Origin: Liquidambar formosana
Lineage: Eukaryota; Streptophyta; Magnoliopsida; Saxifragales; Altingiaceae
NCBI GenBank assembly: GCA_039720395.1
Contig: CM077827.1
Span: forward strand, 12,563,615-12,627,614
Direction of reading: 5' to 3'
Length of the DNA: 64,000 bases
Shown in pieces: positions 36,186-48,378 of this stretch. The notes beneath the pieces were generated by a model. That model had not been told where the DNA came from, did not search any database, and was given only the letters and a program-made list of their open reading frames with translations. Both the position numbers and the translations under genes were made by a program. Within the stretch, counting starts at the first letter, position 1; each line of letters begins with the position of its first letter.

Positions 36186-38288
36186 TTAACACATACCCCT
36201 CTTATAATGGAATAAACAGCACTCATTTAGTCATTTGGCAAAAAAACTCAGCTTTATCTTTCATCCTCCTCGCAATTAAGGGCTTGTGCACAACGTCGAT
36301 GATCCCTGGTGTAAATTCGCTATTGATGCCGTTCGTCGACGTCACTCGCTTGGTCTTTCGCATTTAGGGCTTGTGCACAAATCTAGAACATCTACTAGCA
36401 GTCGATAACCTCTCGTGATTTAGGGGCGAAGATACCCACATTCGCCGAGGACACCCTCCACTGGCGTCGATCCTCATCTTCCACCGATGTCGATCCTTGT
36501 CCTCTCTTGAGGTCCTTGAGGACTAATAGGTAACCGTCTTTTTCACTTCTTCCTGATATCACACGTCCTCTCTCTCCCTCTTCTCCTAACATACACATTC
36601 CCCCTCCTCTCTCTTCCTCAACCCATTTCAAATTTGAAAAACCCATTTCTCTCTCTCTCTCTGATCACACACACATACACTCACTATTCTCAGCTCCTCA
36701 AGCACTCTTCCACCACATTCCTATTTTTCACATACACCTCTTCTCTCTCATATTTCAAATTTTAAAATATGTTTCACTCTCTCTTTCTCTCTCTTTCTCT
36801 AAATCCACTTCAAAATTAAATCCATCTCTATACTTTCTCTCTCTTTAAATCTTTCCCAGGCTTCTTCTCAACTCTTATGGTACTCTCGTCTCCTAATCTA
36901 TCTATCTATCTCTCTCTCTCTCTCTCATTGTTTTAGGGTTTGTATTATTTTTGGTTCTAACATTAATCTCTTTGTTCATGGGTTTCAATTAGTGAAATCC
37001 GTCAACAAGCATTGAAAGAGAGAAGCAATTGGGATACATTTACAAAGTATGGGATTTTCATCACCAAAGGTTAGCATTTAGGGGTTTATCTTAGGGTTCT
37101 ATGAATTCATATATGTAAATTTTTTAATGATTTTTCTCATTGCTATTTCTATAGGAATTTTGTTTCTTGATAAAATATCAACTAACCAACTTTATTGAAA
37201 TTTGGATTCAACATCGCTGAGTTCATGATATTATTATTTTCATTCAAAGCATTGTTTTTTTCTAACTTATATATTTTTTCTCCATGTTGTTATGTTTGGA
37301 TTAATTAGCGCTGAAATGATGATTTTGTTTATGGGTTTGTTGTTTTCCTTGGATTTAACAGCACAAGGGGTAGAATTTTTGGATTTTGAATGAGAAACCT
37401 CCACGGCACCAACGCCTTCCTAAAGTGAGATATGCCCAAGGTAGGTGTCTTCTCTTTAGATTCAATGTCAATGCCATTATTTTTTTATATATATATATAT
37501 ATTTTTTGTTGGGTTATATGCTGTTTTGTTGAGAATCACTACATCATTGGATGGTGGGATATAGTCTCCATCTTTGTGTTTGATGCAAAAATTGTATATG
37601 TCTTTTGGGTGGTTACTATTATCATTAATTGCTTCTCTTTTGCCAATTTTTTAGGAGAATTTTGCTCTTTATCTAACTGCTCTGTTAGGCTAATGGATGC
37701 GATTTTTATTTTATTTATTTATTTATTTTGGGGCAGTGGGGGGTGGGATGTGTTCATTATTCATGTTGTTCATGTAATTAAGATTAAGGCTTTATTAATT
37801 GATTTGATTTTAGTCTATCTTATGTTGACTTTATATACTTTTTTCCCTATAGTTTATTGGTTGTACATTAAACTTGTTATCGTTTTCCAGTCAAATAATT
37901 TGTTTCCCTGAACTTTTCTTTCTCTGTAGCACCATATAGATTATCTATTTCATGTGCACTTACCTTTTCTTTGTCTAATATGAAGTAGGTGAATTTTTTT
38001 ATATTGTTATTTAAATTATATGTTATTCTATAGGTCAAGTTTTTGTATATTGTGAACTTCTATTTCAAATTCTAGAACTCAAGCCATTGCCGTCGAGGTA
38101 TTCTATTCTTTCCTTTGAAGTTCACAGCCATGACACTTTTTTTATTAGCTTTTAATTCATTCTTTACAATAATGGTAAATTTTAGCATGCTCCTCCGAAA
38201 TTTGGTCTGTTGTAGTGCTCCCAGTGTATTATACCTGTTGTTTCTTTCCATGAAAATATACAATTTTTTTTTTTTAAAATTTTCTTTT
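36186..38288. other. left body of the MULE, possible captured leader and exon-like pieces
   Basis: Contains CT-rich leader-like sequence (36630-36930, with (CTAT)n and (TC)n) followed by GT/AG-bounded short segments near 36990-37070 and 37363-37440. None gives a recognisable protein. This could be a captured host 5' region. The long open frame at 37432-37911 is U-rich with no known motif and is not called. Confidence 0.35.
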
Positions 38289-38299
38289 TATCACTACAC

Positions 38300-38670
38300 C
38301 AGAAATTGTCTTTAACAACACTACATCAACAACGTTTCATGTTAAATGTTGTTGTAGGGGTTTTTTAACAATATTTTTGACAAAAACGTTGTTAAAAAGT
38401 GTTATTCTAAGGATATTAACAATGTTGGTTACAAAAATGTTGTAAATACACTCTATAACAACGTTTCCGAGAACGTTGTCGATGTGTAATGCTTCCACAA
38501 CGTTTATGTAAACGTTGTTAATTAAAGGGACTTTATAACAATGTTTTAGTAAAAGTTGTTAATGATAACAACGTTTTTAGTAAACATTGTGGATGATAAC
38601 AATGCTTTAGTAAACGTTGTTGATGAGGGGCTCTTTTACAACATTTATAGAAATGTTGTTGATTGAGGGG
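38300..38670. repeat. left subterminal repeat array of the CACTA element
   Basis: Roughly ten alternating ACAACGTT and AACGTTGT cores, often as small palindromes such as ACAACGTTTATGTAAACGTTG, here quoted short as ACAACGTTTATGTAAACGTT. Confidence 0.8.
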
Positions 38671-41394
38671 TTTTCACTAAAAGGGGGGGAAACTTATTTT
38701 GCTCTCCCGCGCGATGGCCCTATTTTTTTAGTTTTATTTTATTTTTTTATCTGGTTTAGTCTCTTGTGTTTGGAAACAGAGGGATCAGACATAGCCTTCT
38801 CATTTGCCCTATTTTTTCAAAACCATCACCGGCATGGTCACTGTTGCCATTGCTGGCTTTGTCACCGTTGCCATCACCGGCCATGTCGCCGTCACGGTCC
38901 ATCCTCAAGCCTTTGCGTCATCATTAGAGCACCGCCACTAGATCTCAAACCCACCACCATTGCCGTTGGGGATCCACCAACAACCATCACGACGTTGTTA
39001 GTTCTCGCTGACGGTAACCTCTGGTGTTCCTCTCACTACCATAAGGTGTGCACTTTCTTTCTCTAATCCTCTCGTCGATTTCATTTCTAGAGAATAATCC
39101 CCCTTTTATTTTCTGTTCTATTATTTCATATCGATCAGCTCCTTCTTTCCCCTCATCTGCAAACGTTTCCTCTGGTACGTTTCCTCTGAACTTAATCCTG
39201 ACGATGAAAAGTGTGAGATTGGAAACCCTAATTTATTTTGTTTTTTGATATCTTTTTTTAGCAACCAAACAGAGCATTAGGGGTTTGATAATTTAACTAA
39301 GTTCCATCGGGCTGCATTGCGGGAATCCTTGTTGTGAGAAACCCCTATTCTAGATCCTTTTTACCAAATTAGGAAATCCACAATGTAATTTTTGTTATGC
39401 TTTGTTTAGAGCCCTTTCCCAACTGATCATGTTTTGGCTCAATACTTTCATCAATTTTAGGCCTTGTGTTCATAAGGACCTGCAAGAGATTGAGTTGAGT
39501 TGTGTTAACATAACATTGAGTTAATTTCAAAAAATATAGCAGAGTGGCCACAGAGGCCCTCATCTTCCGAAGCATGGTATTTTCATTAATGAGAGTTGAA
39601 ATCTTCTCATCTAGTTTTGAAATCTTCTCATCTATATATTGCTTATGGTAAACAAAGTTGAAATCTTCTCATCTATAGATTTTAGGCCTTGTATTTTAGG
39701 CCAGCAGCATTTTATAATCATATTTCCAAGTAATCTATATTCAGTGTCATACCCATCATATCCTTTTTCAGATACTCTGATCTCAAAAACTAGTATAATT
39801 CTGAATAGATTTGATGATGGCTTCGAATTCCTCTTTTCTGCAAAGTTGATATAACCTCTGCCTGACATTTCAAAAATGAATGAGGGAAATTGAGAAGGAG
39901 AGTATGGATTCCAGTAACTAGTTGTTGAGGCTAGAAACTAGGAGAAAATAGATTTTAGTGTTGAATATTTCCTATAAAGATGCAGCATATTTGTGCCTCC
40001 TTGAATGGATGTTTTACGATGAGATCGAATTACATTTTTACTTACCGACCTCTATGAGCTTTGATCATTCTTTATGCAATCTGTATTGTTTTTATTAAAA
40101 ATTACTTGGTGAATGTTGTATACTCTGTTCAAAAGAAAAAAAAAAAAGGAGGAAAAAAGAAAGGATCAATTACAAACAGTGGATTCAACTGTGACCATTC
40201 AGTCATCACAAATTCTAATTGGGACATTTTTTGTTATAGGCATCTTTTATTTATTTAGTTTTTTATTTCCTGTTTGGAACTGGAAATAGAGTAACAGATT
40301 GGTTTGATTGTATCTGAGTTCCCAATCCAAAATTTTCCTTTGAATGATTAACCAAAAAAATTTATATATTTTAAAATTAGTAGGATTTCATTTATTTCTA
40401 CACCCTTGATATTAACATACTACCATAGGATGAAGGGAAGTGGTGCTGATTACTGCATGATTACTTGCAGGTTACCAGTAAACTTGATTGATTATTTTGC
40501 TTTATGGCAAAACTTTCTACTTTTTATTTATTTTTTATTTTTTTATTTTTTTGTGCATGGGTTAAATAAAAGCTTGTCATGATGAGTTCAAATGTATATG
40601 GGATCTCTAAATGTCCCATGGACTGTGGTTTTATTGGCATTTCAATGAGTCCTTTTGTTCATATTTACACTTTTATCTAAAATAATGGCATAATGGCACC
40701 TTAAGGTTTTGTGATATGACATAAGTATGTTTTGAGAATTTTTCATGCTGTAAACTAATAGTTTGTAATTTTAAGCATGGGACCGTAGGCTCAAAGGTTG
40801 AATGCACCAGTGGTCCAGCTTTAATAATTTCTCGGGTAAATTCCAGCATCAGGACCTGCTTCTCTGGCCTGTATGCTCGTAAATGTTTCTTTCGTCTCCT
40901 AGTCAGGCAAATCGCAGCATGCATCCACATGATTAATCTCGGCATTACAGATTACAGTTCATTTTGTTTCAAGTGAATAAAAGAACAAGGTCATTTAGGT
41001 CATACCTGGTGGGCTGTATATGACACTCTTTTTAGTGGTGAATGGGGCTGTGATCAATAGGATTTGTAGCACATCACTAGCCCCTACCCCATCCAAAAGA
41101 ATTTTTCCTTTAAAGAAAAATTTAAAAATTAGCAACTGTGTTATTTTGTGGTGTTCAAAATTTGCTAAATACTTCTCTGAAGGCTAACTCCTAATTTTTA
41201 GCAAAACCGAGTTTGAGTCGCTATAAGAGCACTATTGTTCACATACTTATCACGCATCTTGTACTTGTCCATTGCAAATAGTGTTGACTTGTTTATTTAT
41301 CTTTGAATGAGCAATATGATTATCATGGACCACTTCTTTGTCATGTGATCATTATATGGTGGTAATATTTCACATGGATTCTATGTTGTTGTAG
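38671..41394. other. CACTA body, left part
   Basis: A GC-richer stretch at about 38820-39030 holds repeated CACCGGC/CGCCGTC motifs and an open frame (38617-39066) without recognised domains. The sequence 39050-39230 is leader-like. The remainder up to 41394 is intron-like AT-rich sequence. I searched for the N-terminal SPIRAL1 exon (glycine-rich motif) and did not find it. Confidence 0.4.
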
Positions 41395-41475
41395 GATCGG
41401 CCATCAACCAAGGTCCACGCTGCCCCTGGTGGTGGATCTTCCTTGGGTTACCTCTTCGGCGGAGGTGGGAACTGA
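41395..41475 (+). pseudogene. captured terminal exon of a SPIRAL1-like gene
   Basis: After an acceptor (TTGTTGTAG at 41386-41394) 26 residues and a stop are encoded: DRPSTKVHAAPGGGSSLGYL followed by FGGGGN. This is the conserved C-terminal motif of SPIRAL1 and SP1-like proteins, small plant proteins that bind cortical microtubules and control directional cell expansion. The N-terminal exon with the matching glycine-rich repeat is absent, so the piece is a fragment carried inside the CACTA element. Its frame and acceptor are intact, suggesting recent capture, and downstream sequence (41476-41640) looks like a 3' UTR. Confidence 0.8.
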
Positions 41476-44400
41476 TTTCTTTGGTTCTCAAGTGTGCATC
41501 CAATTGTTTATTGTCGGGTTAGAACCCTTACTATTTCTGAAATACCAATATCTCAATTGTGTAAACACTGAATTTCTTTATTGCACAATGTAATGTGATG
41601 CTTTGATGAGATTCTCATGGTTAGATTACCCAGCTTGGGGACTTCAAAATGAAATGCAAGTGCTAAATGAAATAGTTCATTCACAATGTGTGTGATTTCT
41701 CCTTGTTATGGTTTGCACCATACCTCCTATATTTATGCTGCCAAAATGGCATGCCATCTTTAGATAGGCTTCATGATACTTGTGGTTTTGTTTGGATCAT
41801 GGAAAACATGAGTGAAAGGAAATGAAAATGCTAAAAATTGCTTACAAATTAATTTCCTTGAGCATTTTAAAGCTTTTCTCTTTTCCTCTCCTTCGTGCTT
41901 CTGATATTCAAACAGAAGCTACTTTCTCACATGGGATACACCCTATGTGAGGGGAACCTCTATGCTAATTTGGCAAATTAGCTATCTTAGATACTCATCA
42001 CCCCTTGGTCTTCACCAATTGATGCTACTTGACCTTCCCCACCAAAAAAGAAAAAAGGGGTACTACAATAATCTAATCCTGTTTACCCAAGTGACTAGAA
42101 CCAATTAGAAGGAATCCCATTCTTCTCAGTCACTAGTAATCAGTTTTACAAACAATTTTAGCCTTACTCCACATTGCAAAATGCCGCCCAGCCTAGTTGG
42201 TTCATATGAGGCATTGAAACATCCACATGAGTTGGGTTCTAATCCTATGTCTAACCAATTAAGACCCGTCTGGGTGTCTAAATGAAAATTAAGCAGTCCA
42301 GGTAGTCGTATAGTTCAACCAATATTATCAATGAACACCACTATAACTATCCTACCATGATTAATCTTTTGGTTCTACACTCTTGTTGTGATAATGTTTA
42401 TTGTGTGATGAATGACAATTAGTTTTGGATCTAGAGAGTAAAGATAAACCACTTCCTGGCCAAATTTAAGTTGATAATTTCTTAAATCTATTTTTCCAGT
42501 GCTGTATGGCCATGGAGCCACAATCTCATATAATTTGAGTCACTGGAATACTTTTATTTAAAAGTTGCAAGGTTAGAAGAAATGGATTCACAATATTGTC
42601 CCATAATCTCCTTAAGTTTGGAATATATCACTGTTTAAGGGGAAACACCAGATAAATTTCTCACAAAAACCTTATTGAACCTAGTTCTGAAATGCTTGAA
42701 CATTTCATATTCCTTGTAAGTCCAAATTAAAACTGATAACTGCGAAGCGAAGCTTCTAAGATACATATTTATGAGTGGATGATAGTACTATTATCTAGTT
42801 TCTTGACCTTTTTGTTAGTTGTATTGAATTAGTGAAGAAGGAGAAAGCAATAATAAGGTATGAGGACTGATAATTCATCACTTTTTTAGTGCTTCCCAAA
42901 CGATAATTGTTATATCACCCATTTTGACCTATATAGATTTCCTGGTATCTTGTTTTGATACATGGGAAAAAGGCAGACAAGGCACATTTTAAAAATTTTT
43001 TTTTTTTTGGTATCACTTTTTAAGTTTCAAGTCATTTCAATAAAAAAGAATGTGGTATTGGGAACTGTGAAAACTATACCTATTAAAGAAAGGCCAAAGT
43101 CAATAAGCATATTAATCCACTATAGGTGATAGGTGACCTAATCAGGAATCGTTTTGCGCATCGTGTTATGTAGGTGAATGAGGACACTGCTGGAGTAGAA
43201 GAATCTAGTCTCAAGCTTCTTGAATTCCTTGATTTATCAAAAGATAATGTAGAAGTTTGGTTATAATGGGTCAATTTCTTCTTCTTGGTCCTCCAATATC
43301 TTTGTGAAGAATTATTGATTGTTTAATCCACTTAATTTCTTGCATCCATTAGTTCAGAATAAGTATGGGGATGCAATTTGTTCAAAGGTTACTGAGTTGT
43401 AAGGACTAGCAATTCTACCTATATGAACTCCGTTCATTAAGAAACTTTGGTGTCTAATTACCCAACCTAATTCTTAACTGCATAGATTATTGTTTGGAAT
43501 GAAAAACTACCGTGGTCTGACATTTCATAGTATTTCTGAACTTTACAAGTAAGTTGACTTACTATCTGCTAGCTTATGTAGATTATCAAGCTCAACAGGA
43601 ACAACTTCGCTAGAGGAATGACCTTTCTAATGTTTGGGAGTAGTTGTGGAATCTAAAGGTACCATACGAACTCTAATTAATTTTATGAAAATGTCTAAAA
43701 CAAAAAATGTTCTTCCTAGAGAAAAATTGTTATGCTCATAGGATCTCAGAATATAATCTCAGCATTATATGTCATAAAAGGACTGAATCAATTCATCACC
43801 TTTTCCTAGCCTGTCCTCTAGTATAGTAGGGCTGATTTAGTTCCCTTATATTTGTTTGGAGCGATGGCCTCTAGCTCATACTTGCTCATACTTATAAATG
43901 AGCTTCTCAGTTCTTAGCTTCATTATTTCAAAGCCACTGATGAAAACCAAATTCTATCATGTATTGTAGTCATTATGGGCACTTTGGAAAGTTAGGAATT
44001 ACTTGTCCAGGGTAGGGGAAGACTACTTTCAACTGGATATCTTAAGCTTGTTTTGAGAGTGAAGGGATGAACTAGTTAACCCAATTGTGAAAATTGGCAT
44101 CTATTTAGCAGTAAGACGTATATCCTTCTTTCTTTAATTGGGTCTAGTGGGGGTCTGGCACTTGAACTTTCGGCTTGTCCTCTGGGGAATAGTGGTACAA
44201 CCCCCTTTACATTTACCAGAATGAATATATGTGTTGAGTGTTTCACATTAGATGGTTAGAGCTATCGTAACAATAGGGTAATGTAGTTTTCTTAACAACA
44301 TTGTTGGATATAAATTAACTAGTTCCAGTTTATGATCTCATTGGCTTATGGCTTAGCTGTTTTATACACTAAGTCTAGGTTTGCAATGTTTTGCAGGGGT

Positions 44401-44769
44401 AAATGGTTGAGAAATCATCATGCAGTTTTTTGGGTGATGGATGCATGCTTCAAGTTCGTCTTATTTTGTATCTCGTTTTTAGTTTTTTGAATATTTTTGT
44501 TTTCACTTGAAAAGTTGCATGTAATGATAAGTAGAATGTTTAATGACATATATGTAATGAAATTTTGGATACTTTATTCAATGGTGATTAGGTGTTTGAT
44601 GTTTGAGATCAAATGAAATGTGATTAAGTATTTAAAGTTTGAGATCAAATGAATTGTGGTTTTATATTGTTTATAATGGTGTGTTTGGTCATTATTTTTA
44701 TATGAACAAGGAATAGGTACAAGAAACCATAAATGAAACCACAAACCAAAAAAAAAAAAAATAAAATGG
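41476..44769. other. CACTA body, right part
   Basis: Probably begins with captured SPIRAL1-like 3' UTR, then AT-rich sequence of unknown origin. No frame with recognisable domains. Poly(T) at about 42998-43008. Nothing else supported. Confidence 0.4.
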
Positions 44770-45330
44770 AAAAGACAACATTTACAAATTGTTGTCATAA
44801 AAATCTCGAAAAGTTAAGACAACATTTGAGAAATGTTGTTGATGTGTCCACATACGATAACATTTTGTAAATGTTGTTAATCTGCTTAAGTAGTATCTAA
44901 GACAACATTTGTAACATGTTGTTAATGTATCAGATCTAAGACAACATTTGTTCAATATTGTTAAAGTCAAGGCTAACTATCTACAACAACATTTACAAAC
45001 TGTTGTTAATGAGTAAGATCTAAGACAACATTTTCGGAAATGTTGTTAATGTATGTGATCTACGATAATGTTTTGGGAAATGTTGTCCATAATGTATCCC
45101 AACGTTTTCTTAATGAGGTAAGATTGGGAAATGTTGTCCATAATGTATCCCAACGTTTTCTTAATGTGGTAAGAGTATAGTGACAACGTTTTTGTTCCCT
45201 TTTCAATAACATTTAAGAAACGTTGTAAAAATCTCCCATCAACGACAACATGGGTGTTGACAACATTTGTAAAAATGTTGTGGAAAGTCTTTAACAACGT
45301 TTTAGGAATGTTCTTGAAGACAATTTCTGG
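44770..45330. repeat. right subterminal repeat array of the CACTA element
   Basis: About fifteen ACAACATTT, AAATGTTGT or AACGTTT cores. A ~55 bp unit (GGGAAATGTTGTCCATAATG ...) is directly repeated at about 45076 and 45127. Confidence 0.8.
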
Positions 45331-45337
45331 TGTAGTG

Positions 45338-47968
45338 TGTGTAGCACCATATAGTTGATTTACCTTTTGTTTGTCAAATATGTGGAGTTTGATTGTTTTG
45401 AAATTTTTTTTAGAGCTTAATTTTGTGTATATTCATGCAACACTTCTATTTCAAATTCTAGAGCCAACCATTATCAGTGAGGTACTCTCTTTCTTTCCTT
45501 TACTTTCTCTTTCCTTTTACCTTCTCTTTTTTTATTTTTTATTTTATTTTTTTCCTTTTCCAACCTAGGAAATCTTTTTAATATAATTGAAATTTTAAGT
45601 ATTGTAACAATCTTAAATGAAAGTTACATGTTTTTATATATGTTGTGGTTTCATTGAATTTTTTTTTTCTTTTCCAGTGATTTGTTTATAGAACCACCTT
45701 CAGGAAGCGTTTTATATTAGACCTTCAGGAAGCATTTTATATTAGACCTTGGCATGGAAGTAGCCTTTTTTTCTTATTCTCCATCTCAATTTTCTAATTT
45801 CTCTCCCATTTTCTTAAATTTTTTCTTTATATGATCTCTCCATCTTTTTATTTTATTTTTTTAATTTATTAACGATGATGTGAATCTCAAGCCTTATTCC
45901 CACCAAGTTTTTAGTCCAAACTATTCCCCTAATGGCCCATGTGAGACTCGCCATACCCACACAAGTAATAATATCTACAAGGAGTCAAAACAATGACCCC
46001 TGGGGAGCATACCTAGGGTTTGACTACTTGATTAACCCTGCAGGATTCTAATCTCTCTATCTTTTGGTAAGCCATTTAATTTGGGCCGAAACTCCTCTCA
46101 ATGTGCTAACTACCTTCCCTAAATTATTTCTTTTTCTAACCTTCTCTATGTATTCTTCTTCTTCTTTTATTTTTTATTTTTATTTTTTTGGTGTTATCCA
46201 CCATTTTTATGTTGCAAACTCTTGAAGTTTTAACACTTTTTATTGGGCATGTTGACTATTACTACTTAAGTTAAAGAAAGGGCAAATGAATTCAAGAAAG
46301 GGGTTTGGACACAATTTAATGAGAGAGAGAGTGAGAGAGAGAGAGAGAGAGGGGGGGGGGAAGCTAAATTTAAAAGCATGTTTAGGATTGCTATACAAAA
46401 TAATGGCTAAGAGTAAAGAAATTACAAGACTGTTGTGTTAAGGTTGAGGCAGATTTTGTGGTAGTGGAGGTAAAAGTGGTGATGGTTGCAATGAGTGTGG
46501 TGGTGACGAAGGTAATGGTGGTAACATAAGATATAATATGTATGGTGTTTTAGACAATGACTCTAGCGCACATTAGTGGTGGTGGGGCTAACCTCCTTAA
46601 TAGAGGGGAGTATTAAAGGCCATCATACAGTGTTACTACTACCATGTTGACTTGTGGGAGGGATGAATTGGATATTGTCCTTACCTTTATTTTTAAATAC
46701 AAGCTGGCTGCTTTTAAGACTTCAATATATGCCTTTGGGTTTCATGGCATGAGACTTTTACCATTGCACCATGGTAATAATATCAATAATGGAGTTTTGT
46801 TAACAAGTTGGTGGTTAGTGATGGTGATGCTTTTGGGGTTTAATTACCTTTTTTGCATTTGATGGGTTTCATTCATGGTTTTAAGGTTTTATTACCATTC
46901 TATATTTGATGGGTTTCTTATTTAGAAGCTCATTCTCAGATAATGAACTTAATTTAGGTTTTTATTTTGAATTGAATTGTTATTCCAAGGGTTTTGTAAC
47001 TTTCCCTGTTTGGATATGTTTTCTTTGAGTTTCTTTAAAATATTTTCATTTCAAAATTTTATTTTTCCTTCTTAAAAAAATTTCCCTAAAGTTATTGTTT
47101 GCTTTGAAAATGTGCTTTGGTGAAATGCATTGAATTTGACAGTGCCTTGCATAATGGTAGTGTCTTTTCTCGATCTCCTTTATTCTTTCCAAGTTAGTAA
47201 TAGTTTTGTAGTGGGAGACATATGTGTAAATGTTGTTGTGTTGGGTTTGGGTTTAGTCTACATATTTTTAGGATATTACTTTCAATCTTTCAGGCTTGCT
47301 AGGTACTTCAATAAATTGAAGGAGTTATAAAAGTGCAATCATTCATCTATTTTATAGTTGGAGAGAATTTTTTGTGTCATGTTCTATTAACTTTATTGAA
47401 ATTTTTTAAATTCATTCTCCACTTCATCCTTTTACTTTGTAGTTAACGAATTATTAATGATAAACGTTTCGTTAATTTGATTTGAAATGCGATATCTATT
47501 TTTAATAGGGGACATGTGTTTTTTCTTTTGGATTTCCAAGTACATGGATAGAAGGATAGCTTAACTATTACATTGTTCTGGACCAATAAAAATATTGGTG
47601 TGTGTTCTATTGGGGCGTATTTTTTTTCTCCTCCCCTCCTCTTGCACAGGCGATAACAATATTTTTTGTATTGATATTTTCTATAAATATTACACAGAAT
47701 TTCAATACTTTTGTTTTAGTTGTTTAATGTTGGACTCTTTGCATTTATTAACATAATTGCAAGGATTTAAAGGTCACAGATGGAAACGGTTAGGTGTGTG
47801 TTCTATTGGGGGGGAGAGAGATAGTACCCGACCCCATTAAAGGTATAATATATAATGTTGAGGCGAAGGGTCTATACAATGTACCTCGCCGAACAACACT
47901 TACTGCTTTGGTTGACATGCTCATTCCTAAGGTAGCTGAAAATGGGGAAAGTGTCAAACTTTATGCCG
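45338..47968. other. right body of the MULE
   Basis: Begins with a diverged copy of 37924-38110 (GTAGCACCATATAG and CTTCTATTTCAAATTCTAGA are shared). A (GA)n run lies at 46320-46352, followed by a G-rich stretch with GGTGGT motifs near 46440-46530. No recognisable transposase or host gene. Confidence 0.4.
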
Positions 47969-48063
47969 ACGATTTATCGCTGTCTCGGAATAAAGTTCAA
48001 AATTACACAATAATGAGAATAAAGTTTAAAAATCTTACCATTTAGGGAAAGAGCCAAAGAGCC

Positions 48064-48378
48064 GATTCTCGCACAAGAAAGCGAGATGAAAAGGCTATAA
48101 TCTATGTGGGAATTTGGATGTGTCTACAGAGGACCACATATTGAAGAGATTCTCGCACAAGAAAGAGAGATAAAAAGGTGATCTATGTGGGCTTCTATGA
48201 GTTGCCTATGTGCGTACAGCAAAAAAAGGAAGGAAAAAGAAAAAGAGATGAAAAGGTCGCGAGCAACTTAGTGGGAGCTTTATTTAAGCTGAAAGACACA
48301 GGGGGTACGGTCATCTTTCATTTTATTTTATTTTTTATTTTTAAATCATCATCTATCTACGTTTTCCTTATAGTGTAA
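48064..48378 (+). promoter_or_regulatory. tandem host units upstream of the ankyrin gene
   Basis: A ~95 bp unit containing GAATTTGGATGTGTCTACAG, GATTCTCGCACAAGAAAG and ATCTATGTGGG occurs whole at 48110-48200 and in two pieces around the MULE (35769-35816 plus 48073-48109). It lies within 320 bp of the ankyrin start codon and should form its promoter or leader. Confidence 0.5.

Larger units (their letters stand above)
38292..45337. mobile_element. CACTA (CMC/EnSpm) element, non-autonomous
   Basis: The ends are perfect 21 bp inverted repeats beginning CACTACACCAGAAATTGTCT (38292-38312 and 45317-45337). The flanking trinucleotides are TAT and TGT, an imperfect 3 bp duplication. Both subterminal regions (38300-38670 and 44770-45330) are packed with short inverted copies of ACAACGTTT/AAACGTTGT and ACAACATTT/AAATGTTGT, the usual binding-site arrays of CACTA transposases. 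No transposase frame is visible in 7,046 bp. The body carries host-derived sequence including a SPIRAL1-like exon. Confidence 0.9.
35817..48063. mobile_element. 12.2 kb Mutator-like element (MULE) with nested CACTA
   Basis: Terminal inverted repeats of about 90 bp pair 35817-35906 with 47969-48063: both read GGCTC(A/T)TT..CCCTAAATGGTAAG inward and share AGACAGCGATAAATCG; the right end has an 8 bp duplication. The target duplication is GATTCTCGC (35808-35816 and 48064-48072), 9 bp as typical of Mutator elements. An unoccupied copy of the same site, GATTCTCGCACAAGAAAG, survives at 48148 in the adjacent tandem host unit. I found no MULE transposase frame, so the element looks non-autonomous. Much of its length is a nested CACTA element. 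Confidence 0.85.

Noticed and set aside
37432..37911. 159-codon frame rich in Phe, Ile and Tyr
   Set aside because: Composition follows from T-rich DNA including a TA run; no membrane-protein family is recognised and it sits inside a transposon.
38300..38670. Regularly spaced short repeats that could suggest a CRISPR array
   Set aside because: Units are inverted and of uneven spacing, in a plant genome and next to a CACTA terminus; they are transposase-binding subterminal repeats.
38617..39066. 149-codon frame with a His/Cys-rich stretch
   Set aside because: Lies in the CACTA subterminal and captured region, overlaps palindromic repeats, and the His/Cys run comes from simple CACCGGC-type repeats, not a zinc finger pattern.
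45046..45297. Minus-strand frame with an internal direct repeat
   Set aside because: The repeat is the CACTA subterminal array read in an open frame.
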